From Heliocidaris erythrogramma (Eukaryota; Echinodermata; Echinoidea; Camarodonta; Echinometridae), in assembly GCA_025617745.1 (NCBI GenBank), contig CM046857.1:22287081-22351080 (forward strand): a stretch of DNA of 64,000 bases, read 5' to 3'. Below, piece after piece: positions 23,701 to 35,700 of this stretch; within the stretch, counting starts at the first letter, position 1, and the number at the start of each line of letters is the position of its first letter. Under the pieces are notes generated by a model that had not been told where the DNA came from, made no database searches, and saw only the letters and a list, made by a program, of their open reading frames with translations. The translations under genes were made by a program, and so were the position numbers.

Positions 23701-26700
23701 AAGAACTGGGACAGCATTTCCACTAACCCCAAGTACCTTTATTCCAGAACCATCCCCATCCACTGGACCAATTGCCTGCTCTAACTTATCATGATACAGA
23801 TCTGCTGGGATTAGACTTGCTTCTGCTCCAGTATCCAGAACACATCCTACCGAAACACCACAAATCTTGATATAGGTAGTGGGACTTGGAGCCATCAGTT
23901 GTACAGGCACATCACCTTTTTCAGCATACTGAATACTTCTGACATCAACCTGACCATCTTGGTTTGGTTCGCTCTGAGAAGGTTGAGACTTCATTTCTGG
24001 ACAATCCCTTTGAAAGTGGCCATATTTCTTACATTTATAGCACAAAGGTGGAGATTCACACTCTGCCTTTAGGTGGCCCTTCTTCCCACAGTTGTAACAG
24101 CTGATTGACTTCCTGGCTTGGGGTTTGGGAGGACGTTGCATATGCTGCATTGTGCTTACCACTTCTTTAAGGATCTCCCGCATCTGGGCAAGTTCATCCT
24201 TCATTTGAGTGAAAGAGAGATCTTCAAGTCGTTCAGTCCTTGTTGAGTCTACTTGAACTTCACGAACTTTGGCTTGCTTCGTTTCCTCTTCATAGTCTTG
24301 ATACAGTTCAAGTACTTCCTTCCTCATGTCGATGAGAGTCAACGATGGATTCCCCACAGTAATTCGGCGAAGATCTCTTTGAACAGCTCTATCCCTCACT
24401 CCTCGGATAAAACGCTCTTTCAAGGTGTTATTGCGCAACTTCACCAAAGCATCCCTCTCCTCTGTTGATGCTACTTTCTCCATCCGATCATACAACCGTA
24501 GTAAAGCGCTGCTAAACTCTGCCAATGATTCCCCTGCTCGCTGTACTCTAGCATGCAGCTCTCCACTTAAAGCTTGAACTGTCTCTTGCGGGGCAAATCG
24601 GTTCTTCAAGGCTTGTTGCAATAGCTGAAAACTTGCTCGCACTGAAGCATCTTGACACAATGCCTCTTCTTTGGCTGGACCACCAAGGTGTGCTAAAAGA
24701 GACTGGATCTTCTCATCGGCTTCTAGTCTGTAGTGCTTACAATAGTTGTCAAATTCATCTAACCACTCTAATAATGTGGGTTCTCCTGCCTTACATGGTA
24801 AGCCACTAAACTTCCCCAACTTGATGGGCGGTACAGCTCGTGGTGATGATAAACTCTTGAACGCTCCAGTAAGGGCAGCAATCATATCCTGAAGACCAGA
24901 GGCCCCTACTCCTCCAGAAGCTTCACCTGTCTCAGTCAACAAGGCCACCTGCTGGTCAATCAGGGGGGGAAATGGCTATGTACAAAGTATGATCTACAAA
25001 AGCAATGATACATAATTTAAACTAAATATTCAAACTCAGTTCCTGTATACTAACAAATTAGTACACATTAACCCAATTGATTGGAGGTTTTCTTCTGTCA
25101 GTCACTGGTAGAACTCGTCATCAGCAGATCCCGTCGTCACCCAGCGTCGTCACCCAGCGTTGTCATCTGCGGTGTACCCAGCGTTGCACTGCACTCTGTG
25201 GTGTATCCAGCGGTGTATCCAGCGGTGTATCCCACTCCTGACACCAATTGTCGTATGGGGGGGGGGGGGTGAGGTTGACTGGTTAGTTGCCACACAAACA
25301 AAGGACAGGATAGCCAAGATGTCCCGTAGACTTGTATGGGGTTTATTGAGTACACTGTATAAAAAAAACCTCTGCAACATGCAGAAAAGAGCAAAAGAGA
25401 AAAACAGTCATTAAGTACATGTTCAAATCTAATTTGCCTGTTCCAATCCAAAACACATATTTGTTTCATTGTCTAGATCACAATTATGTGACCGCTAATT
25501 ATTCTTCATTATAAACATCACCTTGATCAAAATGCAAAATTGACCCATACTTATCTAAGTCAAATTACATAATTATACTTTTCACCCTCTATTCATATTA
25601 ATGCACTTTTAAAATTGTCAACTTGCCTGTAATGCATCTAATTAAAGGAGTAAATGATATTCTATTTCATTTGAATAAACTTTCTGTGATCATACTGATT
25701 TAATCTAATAAAAACAATTCTTTTTCTCCTTTTGTTCATCATCGTGAATGAGGATAAGACCACTAACATGTTTGAATTATTTTCCAACATAGATCATTCT
25801 AAGTTTCATGCAGACTTGAAATAATTAATAAACAAGTTATACTTCATTATACCTCGTGACTCAATGATTCTAACTCAATGAGTAATCTCTAACTTATAGT
25901 TCAATAGTTTCTAACTCATTCAGTGATCTAACTTATCATTTCATGATTTCTAAATCGGACATCCTGACTTACCCAATCAATTAACGTCAGTTACAACAAC
26001 ATCTAGGTAGCCATGGCAACAGCAATTACTCTGTCACTTTACATCCTGAAATAAACATTAATGGAATAATAAATGACTGCTCCATGATCACATTTCTTTA
26101 ACCTAAATGAATCATCTACATTGAAATTTCATGAATGAATTCTTCACATTTATTTATAATTACCTAAATCATAATTTAGTGTCATAGACACAATCCTCTG
26201 ATATATTCAATAATTCCACAATCCTTTACGCTTCTACAAGAATCACCAAGTCTGAAGAATTAGTGATTATGTACAATACCATATTGATGTTTCTTTACAG
26301 TACATTTCCTTCCAGAATTACAAGAAACTAAACCCCTGCTAATACATGAATTAAACTCCAGTAATTCACTATTGTTTGAGTTAAAAATAAAGAAAATCCC
26401 TATAATCAGTTTCCATAAGGTAAAATGCTTATGAGCAATCTGTAATTCGCTGTCTTCTTTAAAGGGTCTGCAAATAAGACTATACCATATAACCAAACAG
26501 TATTCCACACCATTACTAAAGTTGGACTTCTATATCCTCAATCACAAAATCATTCCAAGAGGTTATCTTTTCATAATCTATCAGAATCAAAATACCCTCT
26601 ATATTTCTAAGAATGATATGCATAAACTCTTTCATTGTTTCAAACTCGATGCCTACACTGTCTGCTTACCAATGAATCAATGTCATACATCTCTGCATAG

Positions 26701-29700
26701 TACATGTTATAGTGTGTACATGGTCTCAAATATTTGTTTGCTTACCAAATTTAAAACTCCCTATTTTCACCAAAATACAGAACCACACTTCACGATATTT
26801 TAGAACAGCAATTTTCATGAAACAAGGTAGCCATTTAAGTAAACGTACCTCAAATAGTGAAACCCTACACTCAGCTGTAGCTCGAATGACCATCGTCTGG
26901 CTCATACCACATAAAGCCCGTCATTTACCTCTTCACACATACTTTCACCTTGGCTATAAGGGCGTTTACGGCCAATGGGCCCATTCACAAAACACAACTG
27001 AACCAGTATTCCTACTCCAAAACTGTGTTACACCATTATGGGCTGCATATTATTTTATCACATTAATAGTGATGCAATGTACTATCTGTTTACCATCAGT
27101 CAATAATCTTCGTAATTTACATGTAGGATAAAATAATACAATAAATGAGTACTAGTCTATTCACTGCGTAAGTACACTAGGATTGACCTTCACTCGTAGT
27201 GATCAGGCGCTAATTTATACCGTGATTCTCAATTCTATTAAACACACGTCTTACGTAATATGGTATCTTTAACCAACACGGAAAAAATCATTGCAAAATT
27301 TTCACTATCCCACAACCCATCCTGACAAAACAGTATTTGACCTCAATTATGTGAAATGTGAAATATGTAAAATTCCTAAAAATCTATGGAATTTACCGTC
27401 ATCATGGTAGCTTTGAATGATGAATTTGTAGTAATAAAACTATCATAATTTATAATCCTCTTATAACATCTTATCTGATAGCTGACTTTGGTAATCTATT
27501 GGGATTACTATGAGTTCCCTTATTAATTCTTGCTGATCGTCTAGGTTGAGCTATCCCTCCAATTTGTTGTATAGCTGCTGGTTCAGTCCTCAGTGTAGGT
27601 TCTCTTACTTGGGGTTCAGGAAATACCAAAAATGGGTATTCCTCATCATCATTGTCGTCATCCTGATCGTCATCATGATCGTCATCGTCATTCTGTTCAT
27701 CATTTGTCATGCTAGCAAGTTCATCATCTGGATCTGGCCAAAATTCAGGAAGTTTTCCTTTGACATGTTCATCCCTTGGGCTCACAATCAGAAGCTTTCT
27801 ATTCACTCTTTTCTCTTCTCCACCATGAATAGGTCTGATTTTATAAAAATCCTTTCCTTCATTGACCCCAACTACCACATATTCATCTCTGTAATATTTG
27901 TCTTTGAGCTTGTGTCTTCCGTCAAATGCCATCTGACGCAAAAGAACGTGTTCTCCTACTGCAATTTCTTTGGCTAGTCTTTTGGAATCATGTTTTCTCT
28001 TGTTAGCCTTGGCTGCTCTTTCCAAGTTGCATTTGACGATTCGTTCTGTTCGTTCAATCGCTTCAGCTTGCTCTTTCACAAAATCCTGGTCCCAATCACA
28101 TGATGCTTGTCTCAAAAGTTGGTCAACTGGTATTATTGGCTCTCGACCAAACATAAGCCTATAAGGCGAATGACCAGTCGCTCTGTGTGGGGTGCTGTTA
28201 TATATGAATAACAGGTGCATCAACATCCCTGGCCACTTCTTTCTCTCTTCAGGCTCCAATGTCCTGATCATTGTACATAATGTGCTATTAAAGCGCTCTG
28301 CTTGGCCATTTCCTTCAGGATGATAGGGACTAGTCTTTGATTTCTCAATTCCATACAACAGACATAGTTCTCTAATGAGATTGTTCTCAAAATGACGTCC
28401 CTGGTCAGAGTGTATGCGTTTTGGAATGCCATAATGAGAAAACCAATTATCTCGTAACACCCTTGCTGCTGTCTTAGCAGTCTGGTCCTTACATGCTACA
28501 GCCTGAGAATACTTTGTATAGACGTCTGTCATGACAAGAATGTCTTCATATCCTCCCTGACCACGGTCAATCTTCAAATAGTCGATGGCCAATATCTCTA
28601 ACGGCTTAAACGCTAATAAATGTCTCATTGGTGTCCGGATGTTTGGTGATGGGGGCTTTGCCATATTGCCATTGAGACATTTTTGGATATGTTTCCTCAC
28701 ATCCTGATTCTGTCCTGGCCAAAAACATCTACTCTGGAGTAAGGCTAGTGATCTCGTTATACCCTGATGTCCCCAGTTATCATGCACTGCTCCTAGGATA
28801 GTCTTCTGAATCTTCTTTGGTACTAGGAGCTGATTGACATCATCACCCTGCATTACTGCATGGCGATAGAGCACCCCATTTTTCTCCACTAACTGATCCC
28901 ATAAATGCAAATAGCTCCTAACTGCTGATGTCTCCTCACCAATTAATGGGCATCCTAATTTCCAATCTCTCCTCCAATATTCCCATACTCGGCCTAAGAC
29001 TTCATCTGTCTGTTGCAGATCTGACAACTGCTGTAGAGTGTAGGATGGGAATACACACATTCCTTCAGATTTGTCATTCTCAGATGGTTCACATCTTTTC
29101 TTAGAGTCGAGAATGATTTCTACAGGCATTGCTGAGCCTTGCAAAACATCCCCTACACTGGCTTCATTGTTGACATTATTGCTCTCATCATTAGCACATC
29201 TACTTAAAGCATCTGCACATCGATTTTTTCGTCCAGGCATATAGGTTATCTTCAGATCAAATGGTGCCAGCTGTGCCACCCAACGTTGTTCCGTTGCACC
29301 CAACTTTGCAGTATTTAAGTGGGTGAGTGGATTGTGATCAGTTCGTACTTCGGTCTTGCTTCCCATAAGATACTCCTTGAACTTATCTGCAATAGCCCAT
29401 TTCAATCCTAGAAGTTCTAGTTTAAAACTAGAATAATCTGGATACTTCCTCTCAGCCTGTCTGAGAGGTCTACTGTCCCTCTACTAGCATATGCTATTGG
29501 GTGCAATCGTCCCTCGTCATCCCGTTGAGAAAGACACGCTCCGATTCCCTTTAAGGATGCATCGACATCTACAACAAAATCTTTCCCAAACTGTGGGTAA
29601 TTAAGTACAGGGGCAGTTGTTAGCATCTTCTTTACGTCACAAAATGACTTCTCAGCCTCTTCAGTCCACTTGAACGCTTGCGATGTAGGTCGTGATGGAT

Positions 29701-32700
29701 ACCTTCGTGATTTCTTGGATTGAACTCCTCCAACCATTGCATGCAGAGGTGCGACCATGGTGGAAAATCCTGGTACAAATCGCCTATAATAAGACGCCAA
29801 TCCCAGAAATGATCTTAGCTCCTCTGGAGAGTTAGGTCTCGGCCAGTTGACTATCTTCTCAATCTTAGCTGGATCCACAGTAATCCCTTTAGCAGTGACC
29901 ACGTGACCAAGATGATTAATCTCTTCTTGCAGGAAGTGACATTTTTTTCCTTTTAGCTTCAGTCCATACTCTTTCAATCTATGGAATACTTCTTCCAGGG
30001 TGGTAACATGCTCTTCGATGGAGGATGAGAAGATCAATATATCATCGAGGTAGATAATGAGTTTGGTCTGATTCATATCTCCAAAAACAAGCTCCATCAC
30101 TCTCTGGAACGTGCTTGGACTATTCACTAGTCCTTGGGGCATGCGGAGAAATTCAAATAACCCCCATGGTACTCGAAATGCTGTCTTGGGTACAGATCCT
30201 TTCTCCATTGCTATTTGAAAATAGCCATTTGCAAGATCTAAGGAAGAAAAATACCTTGCTCCTCCCAAAGCTTCAAGAGTTTCTTCAATACGGGGTAATG
30301 GGAATGAATCCCAAACCGTCCTCTTATTCAACAACCTGTAATCGATACACACTCTGAGTGAACCGTCCTTCTTCCGCACAGGCACAACTGGGCTCGCATA
30401 TGGGCTCTTCGAACGTTGAATGATGTGCTTATCCAACATCTCCTGCAATAACTCCTTCATTTCAGGCACCTGTGCTGGTGGTATGCGACGATAGGGCAGT
30501 CGTATTGGAGGTCCGTCTGTCGTGTGAATGGCATGTGGAATGACATCACATAGTCCAAGATCCATTTCATTCTCTGCAAATGCTTCTCGATGATCATGTA
30601 CAACTCTTGCCAAAGTATCCGCATCACGTTTGGGGATGTGATCAAATTTCACTCCGTTTGGTAGTTGGAGCTTAGTCCCATCTATACAAATGTATTCTTC
30701 ATTTACAGGTTTGAGATGACTCTTGAGTGGGCTTCCTTCCTTCAACGTTTCTTCTGGGCCTAACTCTGAGTGCACATCCACAACTCCAACTTCTATGACG
30801 CCATCATTTTCTATGATGACTACCTCTTCCTTCTCCTTTGTTTCTGTGGCTGTAGCAAGAACTGTCCCCTGAACCAACAATTTCCGCTCCATTGATCGGT
30901 TAGCTACCAGAACTTCAAGCTCCTGTCCTTCCACTCTAGTACAACCATCATAGACTTCTATGCCAGAAAGTGAATTAGCAGATGTCTTTTCCACTACAAC
31001 ATTGGTTCCCAGTTTCATTGTCCTACTGTCTACTTCACACAGGACTCTTCTCACGGTCAGTGGGGGCATAACTTCATCCTCCTTGGTGTGGAGAAGTGAT
31101 GTGGCTCCCTTCTCATCTGTAGTGTTTCGTTCTTCATCACACGCCTACAGAGCATCCTGTATCAAGTTCCAAGTACTGTCCTTGGGCATGTCACCATCTT
31201 GAAATATCTTGCGTAGAGCATTGCAACCAAGGATGATAGGGAAATTACTCTTACGATTGGTCTTTGAATCCTCCCGGACGATGAGAAACCCAACATCTGT
31301 GGTTTTACCTCCTACTATCACTGGAGCACAGATAAATCCAAGAACTGGGACAGCATTTCCACTAACCCCAAGTACCTTTATTCCAGAACCATCCCCATCC
31401 ACTGGACCAATTGCCTGCTCTAACTTATCATGATACAGATCTGCTGGGATTAGACTTGCTTCTGCTCCAGTATCCAGAACACATCCTACCGAAACACCAC
31501 AAATCTTGATATAGGTAGTGGGACTTGGAGCCATCAGTTGTACAGGCACATCACCTTTTTCAGCATACTGAATACTTCTGACATCAACCTGACCATCTTG
31601 GTTTGGTTCGCTCTGAGAAGGTTGAGACTTCATTTCTGGACAATCCCTTTGAAAGTGGCCATATTTCTTACATTTATAGCACAAAGGTGGAGATTCACAC
31701 TCTGCCTTTAGGTGGCCCTTCTTCCCACAGTTGTAACAGCTGATTGACTTCCTGGCTTGGGGTTTGGGAGGACGTTGCATATGCTGCATTGTGCTTACCA
31801 CTTCTATAAGGATCTCCCGCATCTGGGCAAGTTCATCCTTCATTTGAGTGAAAGAGAGATCTTCAAGTCGTTCAGTCCTTGTTGAGTCTACTTGAACTTC
31901 ACGAACTTTGGCTTGCTTCGTTTCCTCTTCATAGTCTTGATACAGTTCAAGTACTTCCTTCCTCATGTCGATGAGAGTCAACGATGGATTCCCCACAGTA
32001 ATTCGGCGAAGATCTCTTTGAACAGCTCTATCCCTCACTCCTCGGATAAAGCGCTCTTTCAAGGTGTTATTGCGCAACTTCACCAAAGCATCCCTCTCCT
32101 CTGTTGATGCTACTTTCTCCATCCGATCATACAACCGTAGTAAAGCGCTGCTAAACTCTGCCAATGATTCCCCTGCTCGCTGTACTCTAGCATGCAGCTC
32201 TCCACTTAAAGCTTGAACTGTCTCTTGCGGGGCAAATCGGTTCTTCAAGGCTTGTTGCAATAGCTGAAAACTTGCTCGCACTGAAGCATCTTGACACAGT
32301 GCCTCTTCTTTGGCTGGACCAGCAAGGTGTGCTAAAAGAGACTGGATCTTCTCATCGGCTTCTAGTCTGTAGTGCTTACAATAGTTGTCAAATTCATCTA
32401 ACCACTCTAATAATGTGGGTTCTCCTGCCTTACATGGTAAGCCACTAAACTTCCCCAACTTGATGGGCGGTACAGCTCGTGGTGATGATAAACTCTTGAA
32501 CGCTCCAGTAAGGGCAGCAATCATATCCTGAAGACCAGAGGCCCCTACTCCTCCAGAAGCTTCACCTGTCTCAGTCATTATCTTACAACAAGGCCACCTG
32601 CTGGTCAATCAGGGGGAAAAATGGCTATGTACAAAGTATGATCTACAAAAGCAATGATACATAATTTAAACTAAATATTCAAACTCAGTTCCTGTATACT

Positions 32701-35700
32701 AACAAATTAGTACACATTAACCCAATTGATTGGAGGTTTTCTTCTGTCAGTCACTGGTAGAACTCGTCATCAGCAGATCCCGTCGTCACCCAGCGTCGTC
32801 ACCCAGCGTTGTCATCTGCGGTGTACCCAGCGTTGCACTGCACTCTGTGGTGTACCCTGCGGTGTATCTGCGGTGTATCCAGCGGTGTATCCCACTCCTG
32901 ACACCAATTGTCGTATGGGGGGGGGGGGGGGGGGGTGAGGTTGACTGGTTAGTTGCCACACAAACAAAGGACAGGATAGCCAAGATGTCCCGTAGACTTG
33001 TATGGGGTTTATTGAGTACACTGTATAAAAAAAACCTCTGCAACATGCAGAAAAGAGCAAAAGAGAAAAACAGTCATTAAGTACATGTTCAAATCTAATT
33101 TGCCTGTTCCAATCCAAAACACATATTTGTTTCATTGTCTAGATCACAATTATGTGACCGCTAATTATTCTTCATTATAAACATCACCTTGATCAAAATG
33201 CAAAATTGACCCATACTTATCTAAGTAAAATTACATAATTATACTTTTCACCCTCTATTCATAAATGCACTTTTAAAATTGTCAACTTGCCTGTAATGCA
33301 TCTAATTAAAGGAGTAAATGATATTCTATTTCATTTGAATAAACTTTCTGTGATCATACTGATTTAATCTAATAAAAACAATTCTTTTTCTCCTTTTGTT
33401 CATCATCGTGAATGAGGATAAGACCACTAACATGTTTGAATTATTTTCCAACATAGATCATTCTAAGTTTCATGCAGACTTGAAATAATTAATAAACAAG
33501 TTATACTTCATTATACCTCGTGACTCAATGATTCTAACTCAATGAGTAATCTCTAACTTATAGTTCAATACTTTCTAACTCATTCAGTGATCTAACTTAT
33601 CATTTCATGATTTCTAAATCGGACATCCTGACTTACCCAATCAATTAACGTCAGTTACAACAACATCTAGGTAGCCATGGCAACAGCAATTACTCTGTCA
33701 CTTTACATCCTGAAATAAACATTAATGGAATAATAAATGACTGCTCCATGATCACATTTCTTTAACCTAAATGAATCATCTACATTGAAATTTCATGAAT
33801 GAATTCTTCACATTTATTTATAATTACCTAAATCATAATTTAGTGTCATAGACACAATCCTCTGATATATTCAATAATTCCACAATCCTTTACGCTTCTA
33901 CAAGAATCACCAAGTCTGAAGAATTAGTGATTATGTACAATACCATATTGATGTTTCTTTACAGTACATTTCCTTCCAGAATTACAAGAAACTAAACCCC
34001 TGCTAATACATGAATTAAACTCCAATAATTCACTATTGTTTGAGTTAAAAATAAAGAAAATCCCTATAATCAGTTTCCATAAGGTAAAATGCTTATGAGC
34101 AATCTGTAATTCGCTGTCTTCTTTAAAGGGTCTGCAAATAAGACTATACCATATAACCAAACAGTATTCCACACCATTACTAAAGTTGGACTTCTATATC
34201 CTCAATCACAAAATCATTCCAAGAGGTTATCTTTTCATAATCTATCAGAATCAAAATACCCTCTATATTTCTAAGAATGATATGCATAAACTCTTTCATT
34301 GTTTCAAACTCGATGCCTACACTGTCTGCTTACCAATGAATCAATGTCATACATCTCTGCATAGTACATGTTATAGTGTGTACATGGTCTCAAATATTTG
34401 TTTGCTTACCAAATTTAAAACTCCCTATTTTCACCAAAATACAGAACCACACTTCACGATATTTTAGAACAGCAATTTTCATGAAACAAGGTAGCCATTT
34501 AAGTAAACGTACCTCAAATAGTGAAACCCTACACTCAGCTGTAGCTCGAATGACCATCGTCTGGCTCATACCACATAAAGCCCGTCATTTACCTCTTCAC
34601 ACATACTTTCACCTTGGCTATAAGGGCGTTTACGGCCAATGGGCCCATTCACAAAACACAACTGAACCAGTATTCCTACTCCAAAACTGTGTTACACCAT
34701 TATGGGCTGCATATTATTTTATCACATTAATCAGTCAATAATCTTCGTAATTTACATGTAGGATAAAATAATACAATAAATGAGTACTAGTCTATTCACT
34801 GCGTAAGTACACTAGGATTGACCTTCACTCGTAGTGATCAGGCGCTAATTTATACCGTGATTCTCAATTCTATTAAACACACGTCTTACGTAATATGGTA
34901 TCTTTAACCAACACGGAAAAAATCATTGCAAAATTTTCACTATCCCACATAACTATTCAACGATTTGCACTGGTTTTACAGATTCACTTTCCTTTTTATA
35001 ACCATGCAGGTAGCCATAGTGATTCCTTTCCGTGACAGGCATCATCACCTCCCAATCTTACTGCTCCATCTCGTTCCGTTCCTCAAAAGCCAATATCTGG
35101 AGTTTTCTATTTTTGTCGTTGAACAGGTGTGACTTTCAAATGCACTTCAAGTATTTTCCTGTTTCTCCATATAATTTCTTTCGTCATTATCTTCTATCTG
35201 CTCATTATTTTGTATCATTATGTCATTTACCTACATAATAATTCATAATAGTTTTGATGACGTTAGATCAAGAGAAATCTAAGTGCTTCGTATTTTACTT
35301 AAAAATTTCAAAACAGGAAAGAGTAAGTTTAAAGGCCTACATCACATTTTTGGCAAAACCTCTGTTTAACCTGTTCCGGCAAGATTTTATGATGTTTACA
35401 TTTCTGCAATTAAAAAAAAAATATCGAAAATAATTAACATTCATTTTATTTACATTGTCATTCGGACTAAAATATCATTCTGTTAACTTGTGTCTTACGT
35501 CTATCGATCACTGAACGATTTTTCAAAAGAAAGAACAGAGCATAGGCCTATATTATAGAGATGGGAAATGTTTCATAAACGTTTAATGAAGAACACAAGT
35601 AATTAGCGTATGTTTTCATAATTTTCACGATCTATCTCCAGGAGAACGACCTCCGTTTCAACCGGGCGATGTTGATGAACGTCGGGTTCGTGGAAGCGTT

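Larger units (their letters stand above)
17693..34953 (-). mobile_element. Tandem Ty3/gypsy retrotransposon array, LTR-int-LTR-int-LTR
   Basis: Two internal regions share a central LTR. Outer boundaries: TAAC (17693-17696) before TGTCG at 17697, and CA at 34949 followed by TAAC (34950-34953), a single 4-bp target duplication for the whole array (possibly 5 bp, TAACT). All genes read on the minus strand: gag-protease, reverse transcriptase, RNase H, integrase. The gene order and integrase type place it in Ty3/gypsy; there is no envelope. The array is antisense to the host gene. The copies are almost identical, so it is young, yet each carries disabling changes. Confidence 0.95.
17485..35009 (+). 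other. Intron 4 of the GT7 gene, 17.5 kb
   Basis: Bounded by a GTTGGT donor and a CATGCAG acceptor. Outside the gypsy array only about 210 bp at the left and 60 bp at the right remain, so the insertion makes up nearly the whole intron. Confidence 0.8.
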
